Assembly (NCBI GenBank): GCA_965199935.1
Contig: CBDATD010000001.1
Coordinates: 620,001-684,000, forward strand
Direction of reading: 5' to 3'
Length of the DNA stretch: 64,000 nucleotides
From: JAPPLG01 sp965199935
GTDB taxonomy: Bacteria > Bdellovibrionota > Bdellovibrionia > Bdellovibrionales > UBA1609
Numbering within the stretch: the stretch's first letter is position 1; each line of letters starts with the position of its first letter. The notes below the pieces were generated by a model. It saw only the letters and a list, made by a program, of their open reading frames with translations. It searched no databases and was not told where the DNA came from. The translations under genes and the position numbers were made by a program. Positions 16,399-25,750 of the stretch are shown here, in pieces.

Positions 16399-17555
16399 AT
16401 ATTCATGAGTTTCAAGCCAAATCTCTTTTAAATCAATACGGTATTGCTGTTTTGGATTCTCGTTTAGCCCGCTCCCCTCAAACAGCGCTTGAAGCCGCTC
16501 AAGAGTTAGGCGGCAGTTCTTGGGTCTTGAAAGCACAGGTGCATGCTGGAGGAAGAGGTAAAGGAGGCGGTATTAAAATTGCAAAGTCTTTAGATGAGGT
16601 GCAAGAGTTGAGTCAAAAAATGATCGGGATGAATTTAATTACACCGCAAACAGGAGTCGATGGTGAAAAAGTTCATCAAATTCTTGTAGAAAAGACAGCT
16701 GAAATAGAAAAAGAATTTTATTTAGCTCTACTGGTAAATCGAAGCACCTGTACAGTCAGCGTCATTGTTAGTTGTGAAGGCGGTGTGGATATTGAAGAAA
16801 CAGCCCGCAAATCGCCGGAAAAAATCATTCGTGTTCATATTCATCCTCTTATAGGGTTGTGTTCTTTTCAAAAAAGAGCCTGTGCGAAAGTTCTAGGTTT
16901 AAGCGGTAAAACAGAAAAAGATTTTTTTAAAATCATAGAAACCTTATATTCTTTGTTCATCAAAGAGGACTTGTCCCTGTTGGAAATTAATCCATTTATT
17001 TTGACTAAAAATGAAAAACTGTGTCCTTTGGATGCTAAAGTAAGTTTAGATTCTAATGCTGGATACCGACATCCTTATTGGTCTGAATACCTTCTGGAAG
17101 AGGAATTAAAAACTCCCTCAGCTCAAGCACAAATGGAAGGGTTTTCTTTTGTGCCTTTAGATGGTTCTATTGGATGTATGGTCAATGGGGCAGGGCTGGC
17201 AATGGCAACTATGGATATGATTCAGCTTTTTGGAGGAAAACCAGCAAATTTTTTAGATGTAGGAGGAGATGCAGATGCAAAACGAATTCAAACAGCTTTC
17301 CAATTTATTTTACAGGATCCAAAAGTACGCGGCATCCTCATAAATATCTTCGGAGGTATTGTTCGTTGTGATTTAATTGCAGAAGGAATTATCCAAGCGG
17401 TCAGCAGGTTGGATATGAAAACCCCTTTGGTGGTCAGGCTGGAAGGCAATTCAGCAAAGGCGGCTAAGGTGCTGCTGCAAAAAACAAAATTAAATATCAC
17501 TTCAGCACGGGGCCTCAAAGAAGCCACGGAAAAAATTATTTCTTTAACAGCTTGA
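16395..17555 (+). CDS. sucC: Succinyl-CoA synthetase beta subunit
   Basis: 386 residues from GTG at 16395 (VNIHEFQAKSLL), the start fixed by the 4-bp overlap with mdh and family N-terminus. The ATP-grasp part includes AQVHAGGRGKGGGIK and LLEINPF; the C-terminal part has FLDVGGDA and NIFGGIVRCDLIA. With SucD it interconverts succinyl-CoA and succinate with ATP/GTP formation. It is followed 11 bp later by sucD. Confidence 0.96.
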   Translation: MNIHEFQAKSLLNQYGIAVLDSRLARSPQTALEAAQELGGSSWVLKAQVHAGGRGKGGGIKIAKSLDEVQELSQKMIGMNLITPQTGVDGEKVHQILVEKTAEIEKEFYLALLVNRSTCTVSVIVSCEGGVDIEETARKSPEKIIRVHIHPLIGLCSFQKRACAKVLGLSGKTEKDFFKIIETLYSLFIKEDLSLLEINPFILTKNEKLCPLDAKVSLDSNAGYRHPYWSEYLLEEELKTPSAQAQMEGFSFVPLDGSIGCMVNGAGLAMATMDMIQLFGGKPANFLDVGGDADAKRIQTAFQFILQDPKVRGILINIFGGIVRCDLIAEGIIQAVSRLDMKTPLVVRLEGNSAKAAKVLLQKTKLNITSARGLKEATEKIISLTA

Positions 17556-17566
17556 AAAAGGGAACA

Positions 17567-18439
17567 ATGTCTATATTGGTGGATAAAAATACTAAAGTGA
17601 TTTGTCAGGGATTTACAGGGCGTCAAGGCACTTTTCACTCTCAAGGAGCTTTAGAGTACGGTACACAGCTGGCAGGCGGTGTGACTCCGAAAAAAGGAGG
17701 AACAACTCACCTAGGGCTTCCTGTGTTTGATACTGTCGAATCAGCTGTGAAAGAAACAGGGGCTGATGCTTCTATGATTTATGTTCCCCCTCCTTTTGCA
17801 AAAGATGCTATTTTGGAGGCAATATCTGCAAATATTGGGACTATTGTTTGTATTACGGAGGGTATTCCTGTTTTGGATATGCTGGAAGTGAAGCATGTTT
17901 TATCTCAAAGCAGAAGCCGGCTTGTTGGACCTAATTGCCCTGGTGTTATCACTCCAGGTCAATGTAAAATTGGCATTATGCCGGGGTATATCCACAAACC
18001 GGGGCCTATAGGGGTGCTTTCTCGTTCAGGAACTTTAACTTACGAAGCTGTTTGGCAGTTGACTTCTTTAGGTTTAGGGCAAAGCACTTGCGTAGGAATT
18101 GGAGGGGATCCCATTGCCGGCAGTGACTTTACCTCTATACTTCGACTTTTTAACCAGGATGAAAAAACGAAGGCTGTTGTTATGATTGGGGAAATTGGCG
18201 GCTCCGCAGAAGAGGAAGCCGCTTCATATATTCAAAAGGAGTTTAAAAAGCCCGTTATAGTTTTTATTGCAGGAATTAGCGCGCCAGAAGGGAAAAGAAT
18301 GGGACACGCTGGAGCCATTGTCAGCGGCGGGGAAGGCACAGCGCGTGCTAAGATGGATGCTCTGAAGAAAGCCGGCTGTCATATTGTGCAGTCTCCTACA
18401 GAGATTGGAAGCAAAACTTTTCAAATTCTCAATACTTAG
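17567..18439 (+). CDS. sucD: Succinyl-CoA synthetase alpha subunit
   Basis: 290 residues from ATG at 17567 (MSILVDKNTKVICQGFTG). CoA-binding segment GFTGRQGTFHS, CITEGIPVLDM, and GPNCPGVITPG. The active-site His lies in the segment GKRMGHAGAIVSGG. Partner of the preceding sucC. An in-frame TTG at 17552 is an alternative but less likely start. Confidence 0.97.
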   Translation: MSILVDKNTKVICQGFTGRQGTFHSQGALEYGTQLAGGVTPKKGGTTHLGLPVFDTVESAVKETGADASMIYVPPPFAKDAILEAISANIGTIVCITEGIPVLDMLEVKHVLSQSRSRLVGPNCPGVITPGQCKIGIMPGYIHKPGPIGVLSRSGTLTYEAVWQLTSLGLGQSTCVGIGGDPIAGSDFTSILRLFNQDEKTKAVVMIGEIGGSAEEEAASYIQKEFKKPVIVFIAGISAPEGKRMGHAGAIVSGGEGTARAKMDALKKAGCHIVQSPTEIGSKTFQILNT

Positions 18440-18504
18440 AATTTGATTCCTCTCTCATTTTCACGTATAAAAAGCCATTGTTGATTTTCTCAAGGGGTCT
18501 TGAC

Positions 18505-18921
18505 ATGGCGGTGGAAGCGACTTTTTGTATGATTAAGCCTGATTCTGTGAAAAATAAAAATATTGGAGCTATCCTAAGCCATTTAGAAAAAGAAAATTTT
18601 CGATTTTTAAAAATTCAACAAATGCAGTTAACCCCTGATTTTTGCAAAAATTTTTATCAAGAACATGAAGATAGGGATTTTTTTTCCTCTCTTATTAATT
18701 TCATAAGCTCAGGCCCTGTGATTGCCCTAGCCCTTAGTCGAGAAAATGCCTGCCTGCACTTAAGGGAAGCAATGGGAGCTACAGATCCCGACAAAGCTGA
18801 ACCTTCAACGATTCGGGCTTTGTTCGGTCAAAATGTGGAGCAAAATTCCATACATGGAAGCGACTCCTTAAAGAGCGCTGTTCGTGAATTAGCTTTATTT
18901 TTTCCTGAGGAAAAATTTTGA
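18505..18921 (+). CDS. ndk: Nucleoside diphosphate kinase
   Basis: Balances NTP pools by phosphate transfer through a His intermediate. 138 residues from ATG at 18505, preceded by AAGGGG. ATFCMIKPDSVKNKNIG opens the protein; active-site His is in NSIHGSDS; GATDPDKAEPSTIR is the typical nucleotide-site loop. Its stop overlaps the next gene's TTG start (TTGA). Confidence 0.96.
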   Translation: MAVEATFCMIKPDSVKNKNIGAILSHLEKENFRFLKIQQMQLTPDFCKNFYQEHEDRDFFSSLINFISSGPVIALALSRENACLHLREAMGATDPDKAEPSTIRALFGQNVEQNSIHGSDSLKSAVRELALFFPEEKF

Positions 18922-19688
18922 AATACTTTTACTGTCTTATATATGTATTTGTTGTTTCCTGCCAAAGTACTTCTGTGAAGAATGAAAAAATTACAATGGA
19001 TCATATAAAGATGGTTCGGAGTTATTTATCACAGTGTTTATACCCACAAGCCCTGCTTGAAATAAAAAAAGCTTTATCTCTGGATTCAGATTCTTATATC
19101 ATTAATAATGTTGCCGGGGTCGTGTACTTTTCAATGAAACAATATGACAAGGCTCAAGCGCATTTTGTAAAATCTATGAACCAAAAGCCGGATTATACTG
19201 AGGTGCAGGTGAATTTAGCTCAAACATTGATTGAAAAAAAAGATTTCAAAAAGGCTTTATCCTATCTCAGAAAAGCAGAGAAAGATCTCACCTACATCAG
19301 CCCATCCAAAGTACACTCGCGGATTGGAGAAATTTATTACTATCAAAAAGAGTATTTTCCTGCGAAGAAATATTTGACAACCTCAGCTCAATTGGATTCA
19401 AAGAACTGTTCCGCTCCTTATTACCTAGGACGGATGTATTACGATCAAAAAAAGTATAAATCAGCTGTTTCACAATTTAATAAGATGAGAATCTGTCAGA
19501 AGGATTTTAAAAGAATTCACTCGGCCTGTCAGAAACCAACGTCAGATCATTACTATTACCAGGCAAGAAGTGAAATAAAAATGAAACGCTTTAGATCAGC
19601 TAAAAAGAATCTACAGCTATTTGTTGAAAAAAGCAATGACAGCCATGTTCATTTGGAGACAGCTCAAAAGCTGTTGGAGGGGCTCTAA
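18918..19688 (+). CDS. TPR lipoprotein, PilF/PilW-like
   Basis: 256 residues with a lipoprotein signal MKYFYCLIYVFVVSC and several tetratricopeptide repeats (for example AGVVYFSMKQYDKAQAHFVKSM). The pattern resembles PilF/PilW pilotins needed for type IV pilus secretin assembly, but TPR proteins are hard to assign by eye. It starts with TTG overlapping ndk and ends sharing one base with the next gene, so ndk-TPR-RodZ-like form a tight unit. Confidence 0.75.
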   Translation: MKYFYCLIYVFVVSCQSTSVKNEKITMDHIKMVRSYLSQCLYPQALLEIKKALSLDSDSYIINNVAGVVYFSMKQYDKAQAHFVKSMNQKPDYTEVQVNLAQTLIEKKDFKKALSYLRKAEKDLTYISPSKVHSRIGEIYYYQKEYFPAKKYLTTSAQLDSKNCSAPYYLGRMYYDQKKYKSAVSQFNKMRICQKDFKRIHSACQKPTSDHYYYQARSEIKMKRFRSAKKNLQLFVEKSNDSHVHLETAQKLLEGL

Positions 19689-20197
19689 TGAGTTTGAGTC
19701 AAATTGGCCAAATTTTAAATCAGGAAAGAGAACATAAAGGATTAACGCTTAAGCAGATCTCTGATGAGACTTGTATCAGCCGTTCTCAACTGTCTGCTAT
19801 TGAAAAAGGAGATTATTCTAAATTGCCGGCAAAAGCTTACATCAGAGGTTTTATTCAATCTTATTCTAAAATATTAAATATTGATTCAAAGCCTTTATTG
19901 GAAATGTTTGGAACCACTCATGGGAACGAAAGGGCGCGGCTCAAGGAAACTAAAGATTTGGGTAAAGATTTTGAGAGGATATTTACTTTAGGCCATGTGA
20001 GTTTACTGCTTCTTATTATGGTGTTTTCAGGATTGATTGTTTGGATGCGTTCGCATTTAGATCAGTATGAATCTACAGAAAGGGCCATTCAATCGCTGTC
20101 TGCCGGGGATATTTTACATCAGTTAGATTCAAAAACTGAGGAAATATTTTTTACGGATGTTAAAGAACAAACTGCGGATGAGAAATCTGAAGAATAA
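19688..20197 (+). CDS. RodZ-like membrane protein with N-terminal HTH
   Basis: 169 residues. The N-terminal helix-turn-helix (GQILNQEREHKGLTLKQIS, ISRSQLSAIEKGDY) is the HTH_25 type of RodZ cytoskeletal proteins, with AYIRGFIQSYSK following. One membrane helix sits near residues 103-119 (VSLLLLIMVFSGLIVWM), and the periplasmic part is short, lacking the RodZ beta domain. Could organise MreB/cell shape or be a shortened relative. Confidence 0.72.
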   Translation: MSLSQIGQILNQEREHKGLTLKQISDETCISRSQLSAIEKGDYSKLPAKAYIRGFIQSYSKILNIDSKPLLEMFGTTHGNERARLKETKDLGKDFERIFTLGHVSLLLLIMVFSGLIVWMRSHLDQYESTERAIQSLSAGDILHQLDSKTEEIFFTDVKEQTADEKSEE

Positions 20198-20207
20198 AAA
20201 GGATGTT

Positions 20208-20804
20208 ATGAAATTTATAGCTTTAGATTTGGAAACAACCGGCACTCTGCCCTATGTGGATCACATTGTAGAAATTGCAGCAGTGCTTTTTAAAGACCGT
20301 AAAGTGGTGGATGTTTTTCAAACTCTCGTCAATCCTGGTGTTGAGATTTCTCCTGAAGTAACGCGTATCAATGGAATTACCAACCAAATGGTTCAGTCAC
20401 AACCCATGGTTGAGGAAGTTTTGGACTCTTTTTCTCATTTTTGCTCGGACTGTCTTATGGTGGCTCACAATGCTACTTTTGATTTTCAGTTTTTAAAATC
20501 AGCTATTGAAAAACATAAATCTAAAGCTCCTCTAGGAGAGGTTTTAGATACTTATTCGCTTGCAAAAAAAGCTTTGCCGGGTCTGAACAATTATAAACTT
20601 GGAACTTTGGTAAAACACCTAAAAATAGAACATAAAACACTTCATCGAGCTGAACAGGACGCTCGATGCTGTGGGCAGTTGTTCCAAAGCATTATTGAAA
20701 AATTGAAAATGAGCAGTGTTAAACAGCTGGTTCAGTTTTCCGGAAAATCAGCTTTAAAGTTTCCTCAAGTTTATCATGCTCATCCACAGCTGCAGCTTCT
20801 TTGA
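20208..20804 (+). CDS. DnaQ-family 3'-5' exonuclease
   Basis: 198 residues from the ATG at 20208 (MKFIALDLETTG). Exo I motif LDLETTG, Exo II with AHNATFDFQFL, Exo III with HRAEQDARCC. The DEDDh order is as in the DNA polymerase III epsilon subunit; stand-alone exonucleases such as ExoX or a PolC-like domain are alternatives. It follows the RodZ-like gene by 10 bp. Confidence 0.88.
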   Translation: MKFIALDLETTGTLPYVDHIVEIAAVLFKDRKVVDVFQTLVNPGVEISPEVTRINGITNQMVQSQPMVEEVLDSFSHFCSDCLMVAHNATFDFQFLKSAIEKHKSKAPLGEVLDTYSLAKKALPGLNNYKLGTLVKHLKIEHKTLHRAEQDARCCGQLFQSIIEKLKMSSVKQLVQFSGKSALKFPQVYHAHPQLQLL

Positions 20805-20904
20805 TTATTCCCGCATACTGGATTCCTGCTTTTGCAGTTTTTCCAATGGTTGGATTGCTGTTTTCGTAAATAGACGGAGCAGGGGCCGGCGTATCAGTCT
20901 GCAT
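20719..20904 (-). CDS. Possible small protein downstream of nadE
   Basis: 61 residues beginning MQTDTPAPAPSIYENSN. Its ATG is fused to the nadE stop (TGATG), which argues for translation, but it runs antisense into the last 86 bp of the exonuclease gene and has no recognised domain. It may be chance. Confidence 0.3.
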   Translation of the reverse strand: MQTDTPAPAPSIYENSNPTIGKTAKAGIQYAGIIKEAAAVDEHDKLEETLKLIFRKTEPAV

Positions 20905-22430
20905 CAAGGAGAATAATCTACGCAGAGAGGATATCTGCGTCCTTTTCCAAAGGATTTGGAAGAAACTTTTAAAATAATGGGACTTTGTTTTCTTTTAAAT
21001 TCAGTATTTATAATTTTAGAGAAAATTTCTTTTTCTAATTGTGTTTTTGGAGGAGCTTTTTTTTCAATGAATTTTTTTAATAGTGGATCAAGTGTTTTGT
21101 AAGGGGGTATGTCGTCTTGGTCTAGCTGATTTTTGAGTAATTCTGCAGATGGTTTTCTCTTCAAAATTTGCTTCATTACCGGCGATGAATAAAAAATTTT
21201 AGCCATTTTTTGCGCTTCTGATTTGTAAATATCTCCTATTGGAAATAAAGCTCCAGAAAGGTCTCCATATAGGGTGGCATACCCCAAAGACAGCTCGCTC
21301 TTATTGCTGGTTCCTATCAACATTGAACGATAAGTGTTGCTGTAAGCCATCAAAAATAAGCTTCGAAGGCGGGCTTGGATGTTTTGCCGGCTTGTGGAGG
21401 AGAGTTTTTTGTGCTGTTTGCATATATGCCGATAGGAAGAAATTATAGGTTTCTCAATCCACAAAATACCCAACTCGTTGGATAACTCCTTGCTGAGATT
21501 CTTGCTTAATTTAGGATTAAAAGGGCCTTCCAGAAAAAAAGCAGTCACCTTTTTCGGCCCAAGCGCCTCTGTTAAAAGGCACGCCGTCAGCGCTGAATCT
21601 AAGCCTCCGCTCAGACCTAAATGTACTTTTTTAAAACCGCTGTGGGAAACAAAATCTTTAATTCCAAGCTGTATTGCTGATTTTTTCATTTGTATATCGG
21701 AGGTCTTTTTCCTTATTTTTTTCTTTTCTAGCTCCCAAGGATGGATGGATAGAATTTGCTCCCTAAATGACAGCCCTTGTACGACAATTTCTCCTTTTTC
21801 ATTAAGAACGAAAGAGGAGCCGTCAAAAACCAATTCATCTTGACCGCCAATACAGTTTAAATAAACTACAGGAGATTTTATTTTTTTAGATATGTCTTGG
21901 GCGCAGGCAACACGGTTTTTGATTTGCTCTGGAAAAAACGGCGATGCATTAATGCAAATCACAGCGGAAACAGCCGGCGGAATTTTTTTAATTTTCCACA
22001 AATCTTCACAAATAAGAATTAGGATTTTCTTATTTTTAAAATGAAGTATGTTTAGATTTTTCCTTGATGGTGAAAAAAATCTTTTTTCATCAAAAGTATC
22101 AGAAAGAGCTAAAAATTTTTTATGAAAGAATGTTGTTTTATCTTTATATTTAAAGACGGCGGAATTAAAAACACCGGCATTTTTTACGCAAGCTCCAAAT
22201 AAAACGGCGGGGTCGTCTTTTTTCAATTTAATTTTATTAAGCTCTCTTTCCTGTTTTTTTATAAAATGTGTTTGTTCCAAAAGATCCTCTGGGGGGTATC
22301 CCATAAGATGCATTTCAGGGAATATTAAAAGGTCGGAGGATCTGTGTTTCTTGACGAGATTTTGAATATTTTTTCTATTTTGTTCAAAATTTCCAAGAGT
22401 GCTTCTAATTTGGCAAAGCGTCCATTTCAT
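20904..22430 (-). CDS. nadE: Glutamine-dependent NAD synthetase
   Basis: 508 residues from ATG at 22430 (MKWTLCQIRSTLGNFEQN). The N-terminal nitrilase-type amidase has Glu in LIFPEMHLMGYPPEDLL, Lys in HKKFLALSDTFDE and Cys in LILICEDLW. The C-terminal synthetase has the PP-loop LGLSGGLDSALTACL and TSNKSELSLGYATLYGD. It makes NAD from deamido-NAD using glutamine. The family is normally 540-650 residues, so this is a compact version. Confidence 0.95.
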   Translation of the reverse strand: MKWTLCQIRSTLGNFEQNRKNIQNLVKKHRSSDLLIFPEMHLMGYPPEDLLEQTHFIKKQERELNKIKLKKDDPAVLFGACVKNAGVFNSAVFKYKDKTTFFHKKFLALSDTFDEKRFFSPSRKNLNILHFKNKKILILICEDLWKIKKIPPAVSAVICINASPFFPEQIKNRVACAQDISKKIKSPVVYLNCIGGQDELVFDGSSFVLNEKGEIVVQGLSFREQILSIHPWELEKKKIRKKTSDIQMKKSAIQLGIKDFVSHSGFKKVHLGLSGGLDSALTACLLTEALGPKKVTAFFLEGPFNPKLSKNLSKELSNELGILWIEKPIISSYRHICKQHKKLSSTSRQNIQARLRSLFLMAYSNTYRSMLIGTSNKSELSLGYATLYGDLSGALFPIGDIYKSEAQKMAKIFYSSPVMKQILKRKPSAELLKNQLDQDDIPPYKTLDPLLKKFIEKKAPPKTQLEKEIFSKIINTEFKRKQSPIILKVSSKSFGKGRRYPLCVDYSP

Positions 22431-22475
22431 AATGATAATGTATGATGTCTTCTTTAAAAGGTTTGTCAAGTCTAT

Positions 22476-23678
22476 TTAAGAGGCTTTTAGGTTTTCGTTG
22501 ACCTGCAGCAGTTGAGATCCTATAAAAAATAAGACTCCTAAAATAAGCAGAGCTATAAATATGTATTTCATAAATTTTCCGAAAGTAAGAGGTTCATTGT
22601 CTTCTATTTGTACTTCCTGCTTGTTTTTGTTGTTCATCATAAATTCAGCTTTCTTCTCAGAGTTGTTTCTTTGATTGGATTTATCGGCAGAAACAGCTAT
22701 GGCTGTTTGTCTTTTTTCATTTTCATCCTCATCTTCAAATTGGCTCCTTCCAGACATAAGGAATCTATCTCCTTGAGAAGAGCCTTGTCCAAATCTTCCC
22801 CCTCTGGTGGAGGTCAGTGTTGAAGAATCTTTCTTTTTTCTTTTAACTTTGAACCTTTTTTTATTTTTTTTCTTTTTTCTTTTTTCTAAGCTGTCATCTT
22901 CAGAATTGGCAGAAGACTGAACAAGAAATTGATTGTTGTTGGGGGAGCTAAAAGATTGTTTGTCTTTATTTTTATCTTTATCTTCCCCTTCTCCTCCTGA
23001 AATAGGAAAGCTGTCTTCAGGTGTATTGGAGACGCCTGAAGATGAGCTGTTGTCAGGATACTCCCCCCAGGGGCTTCCGCCTGTTGTATAACTTGAATCA
23101 TAAGCTCCGCCGCCAGGTCCTCCACCGGGAGTTCCTCCGCCGGTATTTCCAGTTGTCAGTCCACTGCTGTTAGATCCTCCACCAGGAGTTCCCCCGCCGA
23201 GGGGTTGACCATTGGGGCCTCTGCCGCCAGGTCCTCCACTGGGAGTTCCCCCGCCGGTATTTCCAGTTGTCAGTCCACTGCTGTTAGGTCCTCCACCAAA
23301 AGTTCCCCCGCTGGGGGTGTTGCTGGGGTTTCTGGCTGTAAGCCCGCCGCTGGGAGTTCCGCTAACGGGCCATACCCCTGGATTTAATACAAGTGGTGTT
23401 CGACAGCCACCTCCCACCGGCATCCCGGGAAGAGCCGCATATTCTAAATAGCATATATATCGCTCATTGTAGTCTCCTACCAGTGCTTCAAATGGTTCAA
23501 AGAAAGTTGCTTTTAGGCCCATAGCTATAAAAACAAGAGTGACAAGAAGTAAAATATATTCAACGGTTGCCTGCCCTTTTTTTGAAGGTTTTGTAAATAT
23601 ATTTTGATGGATGAATTTTTTGTAATTTTTCAAAAAAATTCGCACTATGAGTATTAAAAATAATCTTATCTTAAACAT
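22476..23678 (-). CDS. Prepilin-like protein with Gly/Pro/Ser-rich region
   Basis: 400 residues. Near residue 33 the segment KKGQATVEYILLLVTLVF is a class III (Tad/TadE-type) prepilin motif: basic residues, Gly-Gln cleavage site, then a hydrophobic helix with Glu at +5. A long low-complexity region of Gly, Pro, Ser and Thr follows, with a repeated SSGLTTGNTGGGTP unit, then a basic Lys-rich stretch, and a C-terminal membrane helix (YIFIALLILGVLFFIG). Minor pilin or surface adhesin is likely, perhaps with the TadB/TadC pair at 13.6-14.8 kb. Confidence 0.68.
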   Translation of the reverse strand: MFKIRLFLILIVRIFLKNYKKFIHQNIFTKPSKKGQATVEYILLLVTLVFIAMGLKATFFEPFEALVGDYNERYICYLEYAALPGMPVGGGCRTPLVLNPGVWPVSGTPSGGLTARNPSNTPSGGTFGGGPNSSGLTTGNTGGGTPSGGPGGRGPNGQPLGGGTPGGGSNSSGLTTGNTGGGTPGGGPGGGAYDSSYTTGGSPWGEYPDNSSSSGVSNTPEDSFPISGGEGEDKDKNKDKQSFSSPNNNQFLVQSSANSEDDSLEKRKKKKNKKRFKVKRKKKDSSTLTSTRGGRFGQGSSQGDRFLMSGRSQFEDEDENEKRQTAIAVSADKSNQRNNSEKKAEFMMNNKNKQEVQIEDNEPLTFGKFMKYIFIALLILGVLFFIGSQLLQVNENLKAS

Positions 23679-23800
23679 GGAAAATATTCCTAAAAACTAA
23701 ATTGTTCTAATTATTTCTTATCGGCTCATTTTGATTTATTATTGAGCTGACAATAAATGAATGAAAAGAAATATTTTGCTTTCTTTTTTTTAAAAAAGAT

Positions 23801-24616
23801 TCAAAAAGGAGCCCAAGAGGGACGTACAAGCCTCTTATTTTTGGAAGTTAATTTTCTGATTCGACGTCTGTCTTCAGGGTCCAATTGAAAATCAAAGATC
23901 TTAAAATTGCTGGAGATGTGAGAAAATGTTTTGGCTTTTGGGATGGCTACGACATTTTCTTGGTCAATAAGCCAGCGAAGAGCCACTTGAGCTGTAGTTT
24001 TTTTATGTTTCTTTGCGATGCTTTTCAAAACGGTGTTTTTCAGAATTTCACCTCTGGCGAGAGGGCTGTAAGCTGTCAAAAACATTTTTTGCTTTTTCAC
24101 CATTCTCATCAAAGGGCTTTGATCTATAAAAGGGTGGTATTCCACTTGGTTGCAAAGAAGAGAGGGGTAAATTTTAAGAGCTTTTTTTAACAGTTGAGGA
24201 GTGAAGTTGCTCACACCTACATATTTGATCTTTTTTGTTTGAACAAGCTCTTTGAGCGCTAAAAAAGTATCTTCCAAAGGATATTGAGAATTAGGCCAGT
24301 GAATGAGCAGGAGATCAATAAATTCTGTTTTCAAATAATCCAAACTTCTGCTGACACTGAGCAAAACTTCTCTGAAATCCAAATAATCCTTCCATACTTT
24401 TGTCACCAAGAAAATCTCTTCCCTGGGAATTTCGGAAGATAAAATACCCTCACCCACTTCTGCTTCATTTTCGTAAATTTGAGCCGTATCAATATGGCGG
24501 TAGCCTACGTCTAGAGCTTTTTTAACCGCTTTAACACATTGTGTGCCTTTAATTTTCCAAGTGCCGAACCCCAATTTTGGAATTTTAATTTTTCGTTTTA
24601 CTGACCAATAGTCCAT
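23801..24616 (-). CDS. Aldo/keto reductase
   Basis: 271 residues from ATG at 24616, chosen because GGGGAGG lies just upstream. AKR landmarks: LGFGTWKIKG, GYRHIDTAQIYENEAEVG (catalytic Asp and Tyr), Lys in VTKVWKDYL, LLLIHWPN (catalytic His) and GVSNFTPQLL. Cytoplasmic NADPH-dependent carbonyl reductase; substrate unknown. Confidence 0.9.
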   Translation of the reverse strand: MDYWSVKRKIKIPKLGFGTWKIKGTQCVKAVKKALDVGYRHIDTAQIYENEAEVGEGILSSEIPREEIFLVTKVWKDYLDFREVLLSVSRSLDYLKTEFIDLLLIHWPNSQYPLEDTFLALKELVQTKKIKYVGVSNFTPQLLKKALKIYPSLLCNQVEYHPFIDQSPLMRMVKKQKMFLTAYSPLARGEILKNTVLKSIAKKHKKTTAQVALRWLIDQENVVAIPKAKTFSHISSNFKIFDFQLDPEDRRRIRKLTSKNKRLVRPSWAPF

Positions 24617-24716
24617 ATCCTCCCCAAGAGAAAGGTGATTTTTTCTATTTTGGTGAGATAAGATCATAATCAATGGTAGAATTTTTTCCAATAAATTATT
24701 TGTGAGTGTTTATTTT

Positions 24717-25433
24717 ATGCAGTTAAGTTGGATTAAAGTCTTTATCTTCTCCCTTTTTTTGGGGTGCGGCTCATCGAATTTATCTTCGCAGTCATCTAAT
24801 TGGTGTTTCACAAAATTTGAAAATCGGGAGAATTTTTTTGAGTATCTTAATGCCCACGAAGAGTATGCGAATGATGAGGGGAATGTAGAAAGCATGAGGC
24901 TGACCGGCTGTGCTTACTATCAGAAAGGCGACTTGGATCTAGCGGAACAGTGGCTTAGCGCGGCCTACGAAAATGGACATGAAAATGTTCCTATAGATTT
25001 AATGGCCATTTATCTTAAAGAAGGAGACTTAGAACGCGCACTGAGCTGGAAGCAGGAAAGCACATTAAAACCCACGAATAGAACCCGCTGGCTCGATATT
25101 ATAGCACCTGTCGAACGTTATAAGAAAAGCAGTCTAAGAATTTATTTGAATCAAGCACGGTCTATGTTGGAGAGGAAGATAAAACATGAAGGAGATACAC
25201 CTATGACGTCGCAGTTGATGGAAATAATTGACGATCTTATTAAAGCGGAAAATACTTGCGCTTTAAAAAGTTCAGAGTGCTGGACGGCTCATACGGGCGA
25301 GAAAAAAGCTTATGTTCTTAATATTTTTCAAGGGATGTTGTTGTCTATGGTGCCGGATATTCCCCAGTCGTGGAATTACGAAGAAGGGGAAGTCGGTTTG
25401 GAGCCCGCCTCTCCGGAAGAAGATACAGCTTAA
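24717..25433 (+). CDS. Sel1/TPR-like lipoprotein
   Basis: 238 residues from ATG at 24717. Signal MQLSWIKVFIFSLFLGC has a lipobox (FLGC). The mature part has two short helical repeats (TGCAYYQKGDLDLAEQWLSAAYENG, LMAIYLKEGDLERALSWKQES) of Sel1/TPR type. No other function seen. The HNH gene starts 8 bp after its stop, so it may head the HNH-top6B-top6A run. Confidence 0.7.
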   Translation: MQLSWIKVFIFSLFLGCGSSNLSSQSSNWCFTKFENRENFFEYLNAHEEYANDEGNVESMRLTGCAYYQKGDLDLAEQWLSAAYENGHENVPIDLMAIYLKEGDLERALSWKQESTLKPTNRTRWLDIIAPVERYKKSSLRIYLNQARSMLERKIKHEGDTPMTSQLMEIIDDLIKAENTCALKSSECWTAHTGEKKAYVLNIFQGMLLSMVPDIPQSWNYEEGEVGLEPASPEEDTA

Positions 25434-25441
25434 TCAACTTC

Positions 25442-25741
25442 ATGTCTTTTCAAACTGCTGATCTTCAACATATTAAGAAAGAACGGGCTAAGGCAAAAAA
25501 ACTTCGATCCAGCCTGTGGTGGAGGAATAAGCTGGCAAGAGAACCTTGTTATTTCTGCAGGAAAAAGTTTTCTAGGGAAAAGTTGACCATGGACCACCTC
25601 GTTCCTTTGGCTCAAGGGGGCTTTAGTATAAAAAATAATCTAGTTGTGTCTTGTAAAGATTGCAATTCTAATAAAAAACATCAGACAATTATTGAGCAAA
25701 GACTGAAAGCATTAAAACCTTCATTGAAAGATGGGAAATAG
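25442..25741 (+). CDS. HNH endonuclease family protein
   Basis: 99 residues from ATG at 25442. The compact HNH fold is plain: PCYFC, TMDHLVPLAQGG, NNLVVSCKDCNSNKK, giving two CxxC zinc pairs and the catalytic His after Asp. It could nick DNA or RNA. It sits 9 bp before topoisomerase VI-B, on the same strand, suggesting linkage to DNA processing. Confidence 0.85.
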   Translation: MSFQTADLQHIKKERAKAKKLRSSLWWRNKLAREPCYFCRKKFSREKLTMDHLVPLAQGGFSIKNNLVVSCKDCNSNKKHQTIIEQRLKALKPSLKDGK

Positions 25742-25750
25742 GAATTTAAA

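Noticed and set aside
23205..23451. Pro/Gly-rich plus-strand frames
   Set aside because: Complement of the Gly/Pro-rich linker of the prepilin-like gene.
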